Both the position numbers and the translations under genes were made by a program. This document shows positions 43,782 to 51,395 of a DNA stretch of 64,000 nt, one piece after another; position 1 is the first letter of the stretch, and the number at the start of each line of letters is the position of its first letter. Where the stretch lies: contig DATAUW010000012.1 in NCBI GenBank assembly GCA_036268055.1, positions 186,001 to 250,000 of the forward strand. The letters run 5' to 3'. This DNA is from Verrucomicrobiia bacterium (GTDB lineage: Bacteria > Verrucomicrobiota > Verrucomicrobiia > Limisphaerales > Pedosphaeraceae). The notes under the pieces were generated by a model. The model made no database searches. It was not told the DNA's origin and worked only from the letters and a program-made list of their open reading frames with translations.

Positions 43782-44078
43782 GTCAAAATGAACCCTGGTG
43801 AAACCCTGTTTTCTGTGGAGCGAATAATTGCGGCGAAGTTGGGAACAAGATAATCATCCTCGGCTGGAGTTGTCCCCAACCAGTCAGTGCATGCCCTTTG
43901 ATTTTTGTTGAAAATCATACCCGACTCTTACCCAATCAAGACGCGATTGCTCTATCTGGTAGGAGTCATCAGCACTGAAACGATTCAGGCGGTTTTCCCG
44001 GAAGGGATGGCAGACAAACCATTGCCGGGCTTAGGAATACGGCTTGGGCTTCGCGAAGTCAATGCCGGAGCAAAAAGC
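43782..44078. other. Gene-free stretch between the ClC and isomerase genes
   Basis: This region is the upstream sequence of the ClC gene on one side and the downstream side of the isomerase-like gene on the other. It holds a short open frame at 43905-44138 which has a TTG start and no coding signs. No promoter, riboswitch or repeat stood out. Confidence 0.5.
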
Positions 44079-44108
44079 AAAAACCCGCCGTCACTTGCGC
44101 AACGGCGG
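44075..44108 (-). terminator. Rho-independent terminator after the isomerase-like gene
   Basis: On the minus strand, CCGCCGT (44108-44102) pairs with ACGGCGG (44091-44085), 10-base loop, followed by GTTTTTGC with a T run. It lies 27 bases after the stop. Confidence 0.87.
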
Positions 44109-44134
44109 ATTCTACAAATCCGAATCTTAACGGA

Positions 44135-45019
44135 TTAAAACTCGACCTTCTCCAAATACTTCAAACTCACAGGAATTTGCTGCTCCGAATTCGGCGATTC
44201 GTCTTCGATAAAATAAAATTTGATCCCCGCCTTCTGCCCGGCAGCCAAAACCTCCCGCATTTTGATCTGGCCCGTGCCGAGTGCGACGTCATTTTTCACG
44301 TCCGTGCCGCCGCTCAATGAACCCGTCGCCAAATCTTTATCCATGTCTTTCAAGTGCATCAATTCCCAGCGGCCGGGATATTTTTCCAACAGTTGAACCG
44401 GATCCTGGCCGGGGAACACGATCCAGAAAATATCCATTTCGTAATGCACATTTTTTTTGTCCGTCTCGTTCATTAACAGGTCGAGCAGTGTGCCGTCGTG
44501 GTAATGTTGAAATTCATAACCGTGGACGTGATAGAAAAATTGCATGCCGTGTTGCGCCAGCACTTCGCCCGCGTGATTGAAAACGGCGGCGGCCTCGCGG
44601 CACTTGCTCTCGTCAAAGTTGCCGGTGTGCGGAATCCACGCGCAGCCGACATACTTGAGGCCGAGCGCCTGTGCATCGCGCACGACATCATCCAAATGAT
44701 CCTTGAACAAATCATAACCGAAATGTCCGCTAACGGGCGTGATACCGCTGGCGAGCAGTTGCTCCTTGAACTCGGCGGGCGGCACGCCGTAAGTGCCGGC
44801 GGTCTCGGCATATTTGATGCCGAACTTTTTCACCTTGGCAATAGTGCCGGGGACATCCTTGCCGAATTGCGCGCGCAGGCTGTAGAGCTGCAATCCGATC
44901 GGCCCTTTAAAGCTCGGCCCGATGCCTGCCTCCTTTTCCGGCGCGGCGATAATCGTCGAAGCCAGAAAAAGTCCGGCGAACAAGGTAAGGCTGGTGAGAA
45001 ATCTTGCGTTTGGTTTCAT
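44135..45019 (-). CDS. Exported sugar phosphate isomerase/epimerase-like protein
   Basis: 294 residues from ATG 45019; a 62-codon in-frame extension upstream crosses the hairpin at 45092-45134 and overlaps the next gene, so it is rejected. A signal peptide (ARFLTSLTLFAGLFLAS, ending near IIAA-PEK) is followed by an AP-endonuclease-2/xylose isomerase TIM barrel (GLQLYSLRAQF, YHVHGYEF, MEIDIF-like DIFWIVF, WELMHLKDMD). Homologues isomerise or epimerise sugars, and export suggests action on a periplasmic sugar. Metal ligands His and Glu/Asp are visible. The substrate is unknown. A terminator follows. Confidence 0.82.
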   Translation of the reverse strand: MKPNARFLTSLTLFAGLFLASTIIAAPEKEAGIGPSFKGPIGLQLYSLRAQFGKDVPGTIAKVKKFGIKYAETAGTYGVPPAEFKEQLLASGITPVSGHFGYDLFKDHLDDVVRDAQALGLKYVGCAWIPHTGNFDESKCREAAAVFNHAGEVLAQHGMQFFYHVHGYEFQHYHDGTLLDLLMNETDKKNVHYEMDIFWIVFPGQDPVQLLEKYPGRWELMHLKDMDKDLATGSLSGGTDVKNDVALGTGQIKMREVLAAGQKAGIKFYFIEDESPNSEQQIPVSLKYLEKVEF

Positions 45020-45091
45020 GCTGCGATTTAACACGAAGCCCGGACGATTGGAAAAGAAATTTCTATGGACAATTTGAGGACATGAATTTGG

Positions 45092-45134
45092 GCCACGGAT
45101 GGAACACCTGTTTATTCCGTGTTCCATCCGTGGC
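45092..45134. repeat. Perfect 16-base hairpin (dispersed inverted repeat, copy 3)
   Basis: GCCACGGATGGAACAC (45092-45107) and its exact reverse complement (45119-45134) with an 11-base loop. It is related to the elements at 13650 and 28316 (CCAC.GAT.GAACAC) and lies between the end of the methyltransferase gene and the start of the isomerase gene. It could terminate the upstream gene. Confidence 0.8.
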
Positions 45135-45140
45135 TGGCAT

Positions 45141-46130
45141 TTAAACCTTCGCCCGGCGGCAAAGAAACACGCCTTCCTCCCGTGACTTCGTGATCCATTC
45201 GTCAACCACTTCCAGCCCGTGCGTGGCGAGCATTGCGCGAATTTGCGCGGGCATGTGGCGATACGAAAAAAACAGCCTCACACTCTCACCGGCGGCGAAT
45301 GCAAAAGTTTCAATATCTACTTTCACCTCGCGGGCGCGCTTGAAAAAAAAGCGCGCGGCCACGCGTTTAAGCCCGCTGCCCGCTGGATCGTCCTCAATGG
45401 AAAAATGGAGTTCGCCATCGCCGGCTTCCACGCCCAAATCAAACAAAAACGCGAGCAGCCAATCACGCGTGAGGGCGTTGTCGTAAAGCGGCAGGATGCG
45501 CTGGATGCCCGCCAGATAATCATCACCAGGCGCAAGGTTCGCGCCGAAGAAAAGGTGATCGCCGGGCCGCACCAGCGCGGCGAGCCGCGGCAGAATTTCC
45601 TGCGGCTCGAAATTCGGAATCATGCCGAAGAAGGTGATGAGCCGCGTGGCATCGGCAGGCGCGTGCTGATCGAGAACCGTCGAAAGATCATCCGCATTCA
45701 GAAGGTCACACACCAGCGGATGACAATCGTCATCGGCCAACAGCGTTTTCACCGATTGCCTGGCCACGAGGACCATTGCCGTGCTGACATCGCAGGGGGT
45801 ATAGGAAAGTTTATTCTCGCGGCTCTTCAAATGGAAAAGCAGTACCGCGTCTTTTCGCCCGCCCCCGCAGCCCAGGCCGATGAGATGAACTTTTTCCGCC
45901 CGGACCTGAAAGGCCGCTTTCGCAAAGGCCTTCGTATAAGTTTGGCTGCAATCCGGGTCCACGCGCGATGGCGCATACGCCTGGTGCAAGGCCAGCCACT
46001 TTTGCGTTTGCTTGATGCTGTCGTAATGAAATTTGTGGTTCACCCGGCGCGTGCGGAGTGATTCCAGCAGGTCACGGCGGACGGCATCGGGAAATTGGCT
46101 GGAGTGGATGGTCACGTTTGCGACAGGCAT
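45141..46130 (-). CDS. EgtD-like SAM-dependent methyltransferase
   Basis: 329 residues from ATG 46130; a longer in-frame extension of 58 codons is less plausible. The stretch RRVNHKFHYDSIKQTQKWLALHQAYAPSR aligns by pattern with the N-terminus of histidine-specific methyltransferases (Methyltransf_33), and IGLGCGGGRKDAVLL is the SAM-binding loop. EgtD trimethylates histidine in ergothioneine synthesis. No egtB, egtC or egtE lies nearby, so another small-molecule substrate is possible. Confidence 0.78.
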   Translation of the reverse strand: MPVANVTIHSSQFPDAVRRDLLESLRTRRVNHKFHYDSIKQTQKWLALHQAYAPSRVDPDCSQTYTKAFAKAAFQVRAEKVHLIGLGCGGGRKDAVLLFHLKSRENKLSYTPCDVSTAMVLVARQSVKTLLADDDCHPLVCDLLNADDLSTVLDQHAPADATRLITFFGMIPNFEPQEILPRLAALVRPGDHLFFGANLAPGDDYLAGIQRILPLYDNALTRDWLLAFLFDLGVEAGDGELHFSIEDDPAGSGLKRVAARFFFKRAREVKVDIETFAFAAGESVRLFFSYRHMPAQIRAMLATHGLEVVDEWITKSREEGVFLCRRAKV

Positions 46131-46361
46131 GAAACATTCTTCGCTCAAGTACGCGGCAAACACAAGTGCGAGCGGAAACGCGGATTTGACTCGGCGCTTT
46201 TTTGATTTTTGCGGCCAGCAATTTGATCTTTGAGTGCCGGAATAATCGCCCGCTTCGACACGCCCTTCGCAATTTTGAGAACGGCGGCGGATGTGCTGAT
46301 TCATTGGAGAACCGGCGGCGTTTTCGACTTTGGAAACTTGAAACTTTATAAGTTCGTTGCG

Positions 46362-46389
46362 TTGACTTGGAACGCCGCGCCATTATATT
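46362..46389 (+). promoter_or_regulatory. Sigma70 promoter of the UVR-motif gene (probable leaderless start)
   Basis: TTGACT (46362-46367), 16-base spacer, TATATT (46384-46389). Five of six bases match consensus in each hexamer. ATG 46397 lies only seven bases after the -10, so the transcript should begin at or within a base or two of the start codon. Confidence 0.7.
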
Positions 46390-46396
46390 CGCTCAA

Positions 46397-47158
46397 ATGA
46401 ATTTTGATATTTCACATCTCCTGGAGCAATGGGATTATCAGCCAGGGATGGCGTCGGTCCGGAGATTCACCGGCAAGGATGGCATGGAAAAAATCCAGTT
46501 GCGCCTGGACCTCGGCCTCTTGCAGATGAACAGCGAAGGCCGTCCCGACGGCAAACGCCCGCTGGGGCATCCGTCGCTTTACGATTATTATCAGTCCCGC
46601 CTCTACAAACATATCGCCGCGAATGACGGCAACGAAGCCGGTTTTCGCCTCAAGGCCGAAGATTGCGCCAAGCTTCAATTCGAGGCGTTGCAATATTATC
46701 AACGCCATAATTGCCTCTGGCAGCTTGAAGATTTTGCCGGCGTGATCCGCGATACTGAGCGCAACCTGGCCGTCTGCGATTTCGCCAGCAAGCATGCCGA
46801 AAGCGAAGAACTCGCGTGGTCGCTCCAACAATTCAAACCGCAACTGCTCATGATGCACACGCGCGCGCGCGGGACGGAGATGTTGCGGGCCAACGAATAT
46901 GAAACCGCGGTCACCTATATCGAAACCGGCATCAATCTCATCAAGGATTTTTATCGCGACCATTCGCGCGGCGAAATGATGGAGCAGAGCGGCGAATTGA
47001 ATTCTCTCAAAGCATGGCTCGACGAGCTTTCCTCGCAACGTCCCTTGAGCAAGCGCGAGAAACTCGAGCGCGCTTTAAATGATGCCGTCACCAACGAAGA
47101 CTATGAAAAGGCCGCGCAGATGCGCGATGCCTTGCGCAATCTCAAATCCACGGAATAA
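46397..47158 (+). CDS. UVR-motif protein
   Basis: 253 residues from ATG 46397. The first ~210 residues are helical with TPR-like character and no known family. The C-terminal LERALNDAVTNEDYEKAAQMRDALRNL is a UVR motif, as in UvrB, UvrC and McsA-type proteins, where it mediates binding to a partner. It may therefore act in protein quality control or nucleotide excision repair, but no direct evidence is present. A yqeY gene starts three bases after the stop, indicating co-translation. Confidence 0.75.
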   Translation: MNFDISHLLEQWDYQPGMASVRRFTGKDGMEKIQLRLDLGLLQMNSEGRPDGKRPLGHPSLYDYYQSRLYKHIAANDGNEAGFRLKAEDCAKLQFEALQYYQRHNCLWQLEDFAGVIRDTERNLAVCDFASKHAESEELAWSLQQFKPQLLMMHTRARGTEMLRANEYETAVTYIETGINLIKDFYRDHSRGEMMEQSGELNSLKAWLDELSSQRPLSKREKLERALNDAVTNEDYEKAAQMRDALRNLKSTE

Positions 47159-47161
47159 CCA

Positions 47162-47608
47162 ATGACCTTACAGGAAAAAGTCACGCAGGAAATCAAGTCG
47201 GCGATGCTCGCGAAGGACGCCGAGCGCCTCTCGACCTTGCGCATGTTGAAATCAGCCTTCGGCTACGTGCAGATCGAGCGCAAAGTGGAATCGCTTTCCG
47301 ACCCTGACGTCATCGCTATTGTGCAGAAAGAAGTGAAGAAGCGCCGCGATTCCGTCGAGCAATTTGAAAAAGGTGGTCGCGCTGAATTAGCAGCGAAGGA
47401 AAAGCAGGAGATCACCGTGCTCGAATCATTTTTGCCGCAGGCGCTCTCGCCCGAAGAATTGGAGCAACTCGTCCGCGCGACCATCCAGGAACTCGGCGCG
47501 ACCAGCAAGAAAGACATGGGCCCGGTCATCAAAGCGGTGCAAGCCAAAGCTGCCGGGCGCGCGGATGGCAAGACCGTAAGCGGTCTCGTGGGAAAATTTT
47601 TGCCGTAA
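47162..47608 (+). CDS. YqeY/GatB-tail domain protein
   Basis: 148 residues. The pattern LRMLKSAFGYVQIE, DVIAIVQKEVKKRRDSVEQF and MGPVIKAV..KAAGRADGKTVSGLVGKFL is typical of the YqeY family, which resembles the tail domain of the GatB amidotransferase subunit and binds tRNA. The function is unknown. It is the second gene of the pair with the UVR protein, and a small GCGGTC/GACCGC hairpin follows at 47623. Confidence 0.88.
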   Translation: MTLQEKVTQEIKSAMLAKDAERLSTLRMLKSAFGYVQIERKVESLSDPDVIAIVQKEVKKRRDSVEQFEKGGRAELAAKEKQEITVLESFLPQALSPEELEQLVRATIQELGATSKKDMGPVIKAVQAKAAGRADGKTVSGLVGKFLP

Positions 47609-47622
47609 CTCTTTCTCTAGCG

Positions 47623-47637
47623 GCGGTCCATGACCGC
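47623..47637. repeat. Short palindrome between convergent genes
   Basis: GCGGTC-CAT-GACCGC, 6-base arms with a 3-base loop, in the interval between yqeY and the DUF420 gene. It resembles the REP palindromes at 15239 and 28399 in layout but not in sequence, and may end transcription from both sides. Confidence 0.45.
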
Positions 47638-47692
47638 TGAATTCGAATGGGCGAGCGTACTCGCGAGCCGTAACTTAAATCAGCTCACAGGC

Positions 47693-48139
47693 TCAATGCG
47701 GCTGCGGGAATTTTATGTAGAGCAGCCAGTAGATGAGCACGCCCGTCACGGAAACATACATCCACAACGGCCAGGTCCAGCGCGCGATTTTTTTGTGCTG
47801 ATCAAAGCGTTCCCTCAACGCGCGAATCAGGGTGATGAAAATCAGCGGCACAATGACGACGGCGAGGATAAGGTGCGTGATGAGGATCGTCAGATAGATC
47901 GGGCGAAACCACGCCGGGTCTTTAAAAATTGTCGGGCCGCGATGCAGCACTTTCGCGAGATAGATATGGTAGGTCAGATAGCACGCGAGAAAAATCGTGG
48001 AAGTAATAAACGCGGCGATCATGCACTTGCGATGTGCGCTCACGTTTTTGCGGCGGATGAAAATAAATCCTGCCGTCAAAAAAATGGCGCTCAACGCGTT
48101 CAAGGAGCCGTTGACGGCCGGAAGATCGAAGATGGTCAT
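47693..48139 (-). CDS. DUF420 membrane protein of the oxidase operon
   Basis: 148 residues from ATG 48139, with four to five membrane helices and conserved histidines (AHRKCMIAAF, YHIYL, THLILA). DUF420 proteins (YozB, CtaM-like) lie in many cytochrome oxidase operons and assist biogenesis. The start overlaps the SCO stop by four bases (ATGA), so translation is coupled. It is the last gene of the block. Confidence 0.8.
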   Translation of the reverse strand: MTIFDLPAVNGSLNALSAIFLTAGFIFIRRKNVSAHRKCMIAAFITSTIFLACYLTYHIYLAKVLHRGPTIFKDPAWFRPIYLTILITHLILAVVIVPLIFITLIRALRERFDQHKKIARWTWPLWMYVSVTGVLIYWLLYIKFPQPH

Positions 48140-48804
48140 GATGACGCGGGTTCGCGGAGTAATTGTTTGATGGCCGCCAAGATTTGCCGCGGTGTGTCCG
48201 GGTCGAGCGAATCGAAATAGGCGTGCAGATGGCCGTCGGCATCCGTCCAGCCGCGCACGCGCCCCTGCTGGTCCACCAGCACGAACCACGTGCTATGGAT
48301 GAACAAATCCACCGGCGTTTCCTGTTCCTGGGCGCCCTTTTCCACGACGACAAATTTGAAATCGTTCACTTCGAGCTTGCGGATGTCCGGCTTGGGGCCG
48401 GTGAGGAACGTCCACACATTCGAGTCGGCATTGAAACGCGCGGCGTATTTCCTGAGCACCGGCGGCGTGTCGTAATCAGGATCGCTGGTGAGCGTGACGA
48501 GGCGGACGGGTTGGGCGGCGGGAAACGAGGATTGCAGTTGTTCCATGACGTGAGTCATCGTCGGGCACGGCCCGGCGCAACGCGTGAAGATGACATCGGC
48601 CACCCACACATGTCCGCGCAAGCTCGCCAGTGAAATGTGTTCGCCGTCCTGGTTGGTGAGATTGAAATCGGAAAGTTGGCCAGTGACGGGAAGCGATTTA
48701 ATGGGGCTCATCTTCGACCAGGCGAACGCGCCCACGATTGCTACGATGACGACTACTAACCCGCCCAATACCACCCATTCGATTTTGCGCGTGGAGTTAT
48801 TCAT
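48136..48804 (-). CDS. SCO1/SenC copper chaperone
   Basis: 222 residues. An N-terminal anchor helix (12-28) is followed by a thioredoxin fold with the copper-binding FTRCAGPCP motif (C76, C80). The third ligand is H170 in DLFIHSTWFVLVD. SCO proteins deliver copper to the CuA site of oxidase subunit II or keep its cysteines reduced. It lies 96 bases after the subunit II stop, which fits this role. Confidence 0.93.
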   Translation of the reverse strand: MNNSTRKIEWVVLGGLVVVIVAIVGAFAWSKMSPIKSLPVTGQLSDFNLTNQDGEHISLASLRGHVWVADVIFTRCAGPCPTMTHVMEQLQSSFPAAQPVRLVTLTSDPDYDTPPVLRKYAARFNADSNVWTFLTGPKPDIRKLEVNDFKFVVVEKGAQEQETPVDLFIHSTWFVLVDQQGRVRGWTDADGHLHAYFDSLDPDTPRQILAAIKQLLREPASS

Positions 48805-48900
48805 CGTTCGACCGGCAAACTGTGTGAAGCCGGCAAAGAATCATTCCGCGCAAGCGGCAAAAAGCGCACGACCGGGGGAACGCCCGCGGTCATGCAAAAC

Positions 48901-49695
48901 TTATTCAAAGCTCGCTGCCCCGCCGGCTGCCGCCTTGGATTTTGTAACTACCCACTTGTCGTAGTCTTGTTGAGATTCGACGGTGATGCGCCCACCCGAC
49001 ATGCTCGAATGACCGTTGCCGCAAAGTTGCGCGCAGTTGATTTGATAAACGCCCGGCTTGGTCGGGGTGAAATGCAGCGGGATACGCACGCCCGGAATCG
49101 CGTCCTGCGTCACGCGCATGGCGATCACCTTGAAAGAATGGATCACGTCCTTGGAAGTAAGCGTGATGATCACCGGCTGGTTGACCACGACATGAATATC
49201 GTTCAGCGTCGTGAAATCGTCCTTGCCTTTCGCGTCGGTCTTGTCGAAGCCCCACGGATTGTCACTCGCGATCAATGACATATCCTGGCGGCCAAATTCG
49301 CCGTCCGGGCCCGGGTAAAAAACATTCCACGCGAATTGCTGCGCAACGACGCGGATATTGACCGGATGATCGGTGGCCTTGGGGAATTGGTCTTCATCCA
49401 CCGCGCGCGCCCAGAGGGGCACGGCGAAACCGATGAGCAACACCGCTTCTACGAGGATAACCACAAGTTCAATGTAACTGGAAGCATGGCCCTTGATGCC
49501 TTCGTAATCAGCCTTGGGATTCGCCTTGTGATTGAAGCGAAACAGCACGTAAATGAAATACAAAATCCAGCCGAGGAACAGCGCGCCCATCAGGCAATGG
49601 ACATAAACGATGAGCTTGTCCACGTCGGCACCGTGCTTCGATGCCAGGACCGGCAGCCCCAGGACATTGTGGGCGAGAGTTAAAAAATTATCCAT
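48901..49695 (-). CDS. coxB: Cytochrome c oxidase subunit II
   Basis: 264 residues. Two membrane helices (about 27-52 and 75-97) precede a cupredoxin domain carrying the CuA site: H186, C221, C225, H229 and M232, in IHSF and CAQLCGNGHSSM. The usual CSELC has Gln at the Glu position here. There is no C-terminal cytochrome c domain and no obvious signal peptide. The gene sits after subunits I, III and IV in the operon, not before subunit I as in most operons. Confidence 0.93.
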   Translation of the reverse strand: MDNFLTLAHNVLGLPVLASKHGADVDKLIVYVHCLMGALFLGWILYFIYVLFRFNHKANPKADYEGIKGHASSYIELVVILVEAVLLIGFAVPLWARAVDEDQFPKATDHPVNIRVVAQQFAWNVFYPGPDGEFGRQDMSLIASDNPWGFDKTDAKGKDDFTTLNDIHVVVNQPVIITLTSKDVIHSFKVIAMRVTQDAIPGVRIPLHFTPTKPGVYQINCAQLCGNGHSSMSGGRITVESQQDYDKWVVTKSKAAAGGAASFE

Positions 49696-49697
49696 GA

Positions 49698-49970
49698 TCA
49701 GGTATTCTGGGTTGGGGGTGGCAGGTCACCGGGCCCGTTGATGGGCGGAACACTTGCCGCTTTTTTTGCCAAATAAACGAAGAAAGTCGCGCAACCGGCC
49801 AGCACACTGACCACGGTTCCGAGCAAGGCGAAGATGCCCCACTTCATGCCGTCCATGAGCGGGCCTTTGGCGGCGCCGTAGCAAGCCGCGCACGCGAGCG
49901 CGGAATGCGCCTGCGCCATCAGCGCCGTCACGAGCACAGCCGCGAATATTTTAAACTTGGAACGGTTCAT
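49698..49970 (-). CDS. Small membrane protein with a CAACYG motif
   Basis: 90 residues from ATG 49970. A signal peptide (FKIFAAVLVTALMAQAHS) leads to ACAACYGAAKG, a second membrane helix and a short proline-rich tail. The paired cysteines could bind copper or heme during oxidase assembly. It is unrecognised. It overlaps the preceding gene stop by four bases and lies two bases before coxB. Confidence 0.65.
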   Translation of the reverse strand: MNRSKFKIFAAVLVTALMAQAHSALACAACYGAAKGPLMDGMKWGIFALLGTVVSVLAGCATFFVYLAKKAASVPPINGPGDLPPPTQNT

Positions 49971-50173
49971 AGATAACTCACGTTCTTTAATTTTTTCAGG
50001 AAATAACGCTCGTAAAAAACCAGCGCGATCACCGCCGCGCCCGAACCAATCGCCGCCACCAAATACCACACACTCGCGCCATCGTGGTACGTCATCCCTG
50101 ACCACACGCCGAAAGCTATCGCCAGCGCGATAGACGCGATGATGAACACGAGATGAAACGCTTTGAGTGACAT
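49967..50173 (-). CDS. Small two-helix membrane protein
   Basis: 68 residues with two hydrophobic helices (FHLVFIIASIALAIAFGVW and a second segment AAIGSGAAVIALVFYERYF) and a basic end. It is not recognised. It lies four bases after the subunit IV stop and overlaps the CAACYG gene start, so it is part of the same transcript. It may be an accessory subunit. Confidence 0.65.
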   Translation of the reverse strand: MSLKAFHLVFIIASIALAIAFGVWSGMTYHDGASVWYLVAAIGSGAAVIALVFYERYFLKKLKNVSYL

Positions 50174-50177
50174 AAAA

Positions 50178-50531
50178 CTATTGGCGCATGTGGATCAGGC
50201 TCGATGGATGCATGGACCAGATCGTTAGGAACATCAACCCGGTGAAAAAGAAACCCGTCGCCAGCAAAATGCCGTAGATCATTTTCTTTTCCGAAATCAA
50301 GTGCATGAAATATCCCGCGACGAGAAAACCCTTGATGCACGCGATGAACAGCGCGATCGCCACCGTGAGCGCCACGCTGTCAATATGCAGGCGCGAAGCC
50401 GCAACCGTGACCACCGTGCCAACGATCAGCGCGTAGAAAACGAACAGGTAACGCTTGACGTGATGTTGAATGTCGTCATGGGAATCGTGAGCACCGTGAG
50501 ACTTCGGATTGGTATCAAGTAATTCAGTCAT
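50178..50531 (-). CDS. Cytochrome c oxidase subunit IV (caa3-type, prokaryotic)
   Basis: 117 residues. A His-rich N-terminus (SHGAHDSHDDIQHH) precedes three membrane helices, with FIACIKGFLVAGYFMHL, the hallmark of prokaryotic subunit IV. It stabilises the catalytic core. It lies five bases after the subunit III stop. Confidence 0.88.
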   Translation of the reverse strand: MTELLDTNPKSHGAHDSHDDIQHHVKRYLFVFYALIVGTVVTVAASRLHIDSVALTVAIALFIACIKGFLVAGYFMHLISEKKMIYGILLATGFFFTGLMFLTIWSMHPSSLIHMRQ

Positions 50532-50536
50532 GGTAG

Positions 50537-51364
50537 TTAGAGTAGGTAAAGCACCGGGAACAGGAAGATCCAGACCAGGTCAACGAAGTGCCAGAACAAA
50601 CCGGAGACTTCCACGCGGTTGGTGTAGCGTTCCGGGTCGGTCTTCCACATGCCCGCGCCCGGGCCCCAGATGAAACCGATCACCAGCGCGCCGCCGATGA
50701 CGTGCAAAGCGTGAAGACCGGTCAGCGTGAAATAAATCGCCGTGTAGGTGTTATGCCATGGGCCGTAATTTTCCATGAACTTCACGTCGGCCTGCTTGAT
50801 GGTGATTTCCTGTTCCTTGATCTCGCTTTCCTGCCAGGCGTGAGTCACTGCCGAGGCTTCCGCTTGATTTACGATGTGGCCGTGAATGACGACTTTGTCC
50901 GCGCTGCGTTCGATCAAATGGCCGTCCACGGAGTCGCCCGCCTTGATGGTGACATCCTTGCCGTCTTCAAAATGCACCACGGCGCCCGGATTAATGTCTA
51001 CTTCATAATGGATGAACTTGTCATGATATTCGTAGGACTTAATGCACAAAAACGCCACTGCGCAGAGCAGAGTAACAGTTTGATACATCTTGAACTTCCC
51101 AAAATCCTTCATCTTGAGCGAGGCCCACGCCATCACGACCGTGATGCTCGAAACGATGAGCACGATGGTGTTGGTCATGCCCAGCCAGACATTGAGCAGG
51201 CCGTGGGGCCACGCGCCCGGGGCCGCGCCGACGCGCAGAAGGATGTAGGAGGAGAACAGCGCACCGAACAACATCACTTCAGACGCCAGGAAAAGCCAGA
51301 TGCCGACTTTGGCGTTGAATAAGCCCGTGTCCGGACGGGGTTCTACTGTATACGGAATATCCAT
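50537..51364 (-). CDS. coxC: Cytochrome c oxidase subunit III with an extra hydrophilic insert
   Basis: 275 residues. WLFLASEVMLFGALFSSYILLR near the N-terminus carries the conserved Glu, and LTGLHALHVIGG and GLFWHFVDLVWIFLFP close the fold. Residues of about 115-200 are a hydrophilic, charged segment between two helices that ordinary subunit III lacks; it has a beta-rich part (VTIKAGDSVDGHLIE) and a helical part. The role of the insert is unknown. The gene follows subunit I by 31 bases. Confidence 0.9.
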   Translation of the reverse strand: MDIPYTVEPRPDTGLFNAKVGIWLFLASEVMLFGALFSSYILLRVGAAPGAWPHGLLNVWLGMTNTIVLIVSSITVVMAWASLKMKDFGKFKMYQTVTLLCAVAFLCIKSYEYHDKFIHYEVDINPGAVVHFEDGKDVTIKAGDSVDGHLIERSADKVVIHGHIVNQAEASAVTHAWQESEIKEQEITIKQADVKFMENYGPWHNTYTAIYFTLTGLHALHVIGGALVIGFIWGPGAGMWKTDPERYTNRVEVSGLFWHFVDLVWIFLFPVLYLL

Positions 51365-51395
51365 GAATAATTAGCGGTTAATGAATTCGATAAAA

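Noticed and set aside
43782-43910. Fluoride riboswitch before the ClC gene
   Set aside because: The reverse-strand leader lacks the conserved riboswitch blocks.
43905-44138. A 77-residue open frame between the ClC and isomerase genes
   Set aside because: It starts with TTG, has no ribosome site and runs across the terminator of the opposite gene.
45020-45205. N-terminal extension of the isomerase-like protein
   Set aside because: It reads through the perfect hairpin at 45092-45134 and into the end of the methyltransferase gene; the signal peptide starts at 45019.
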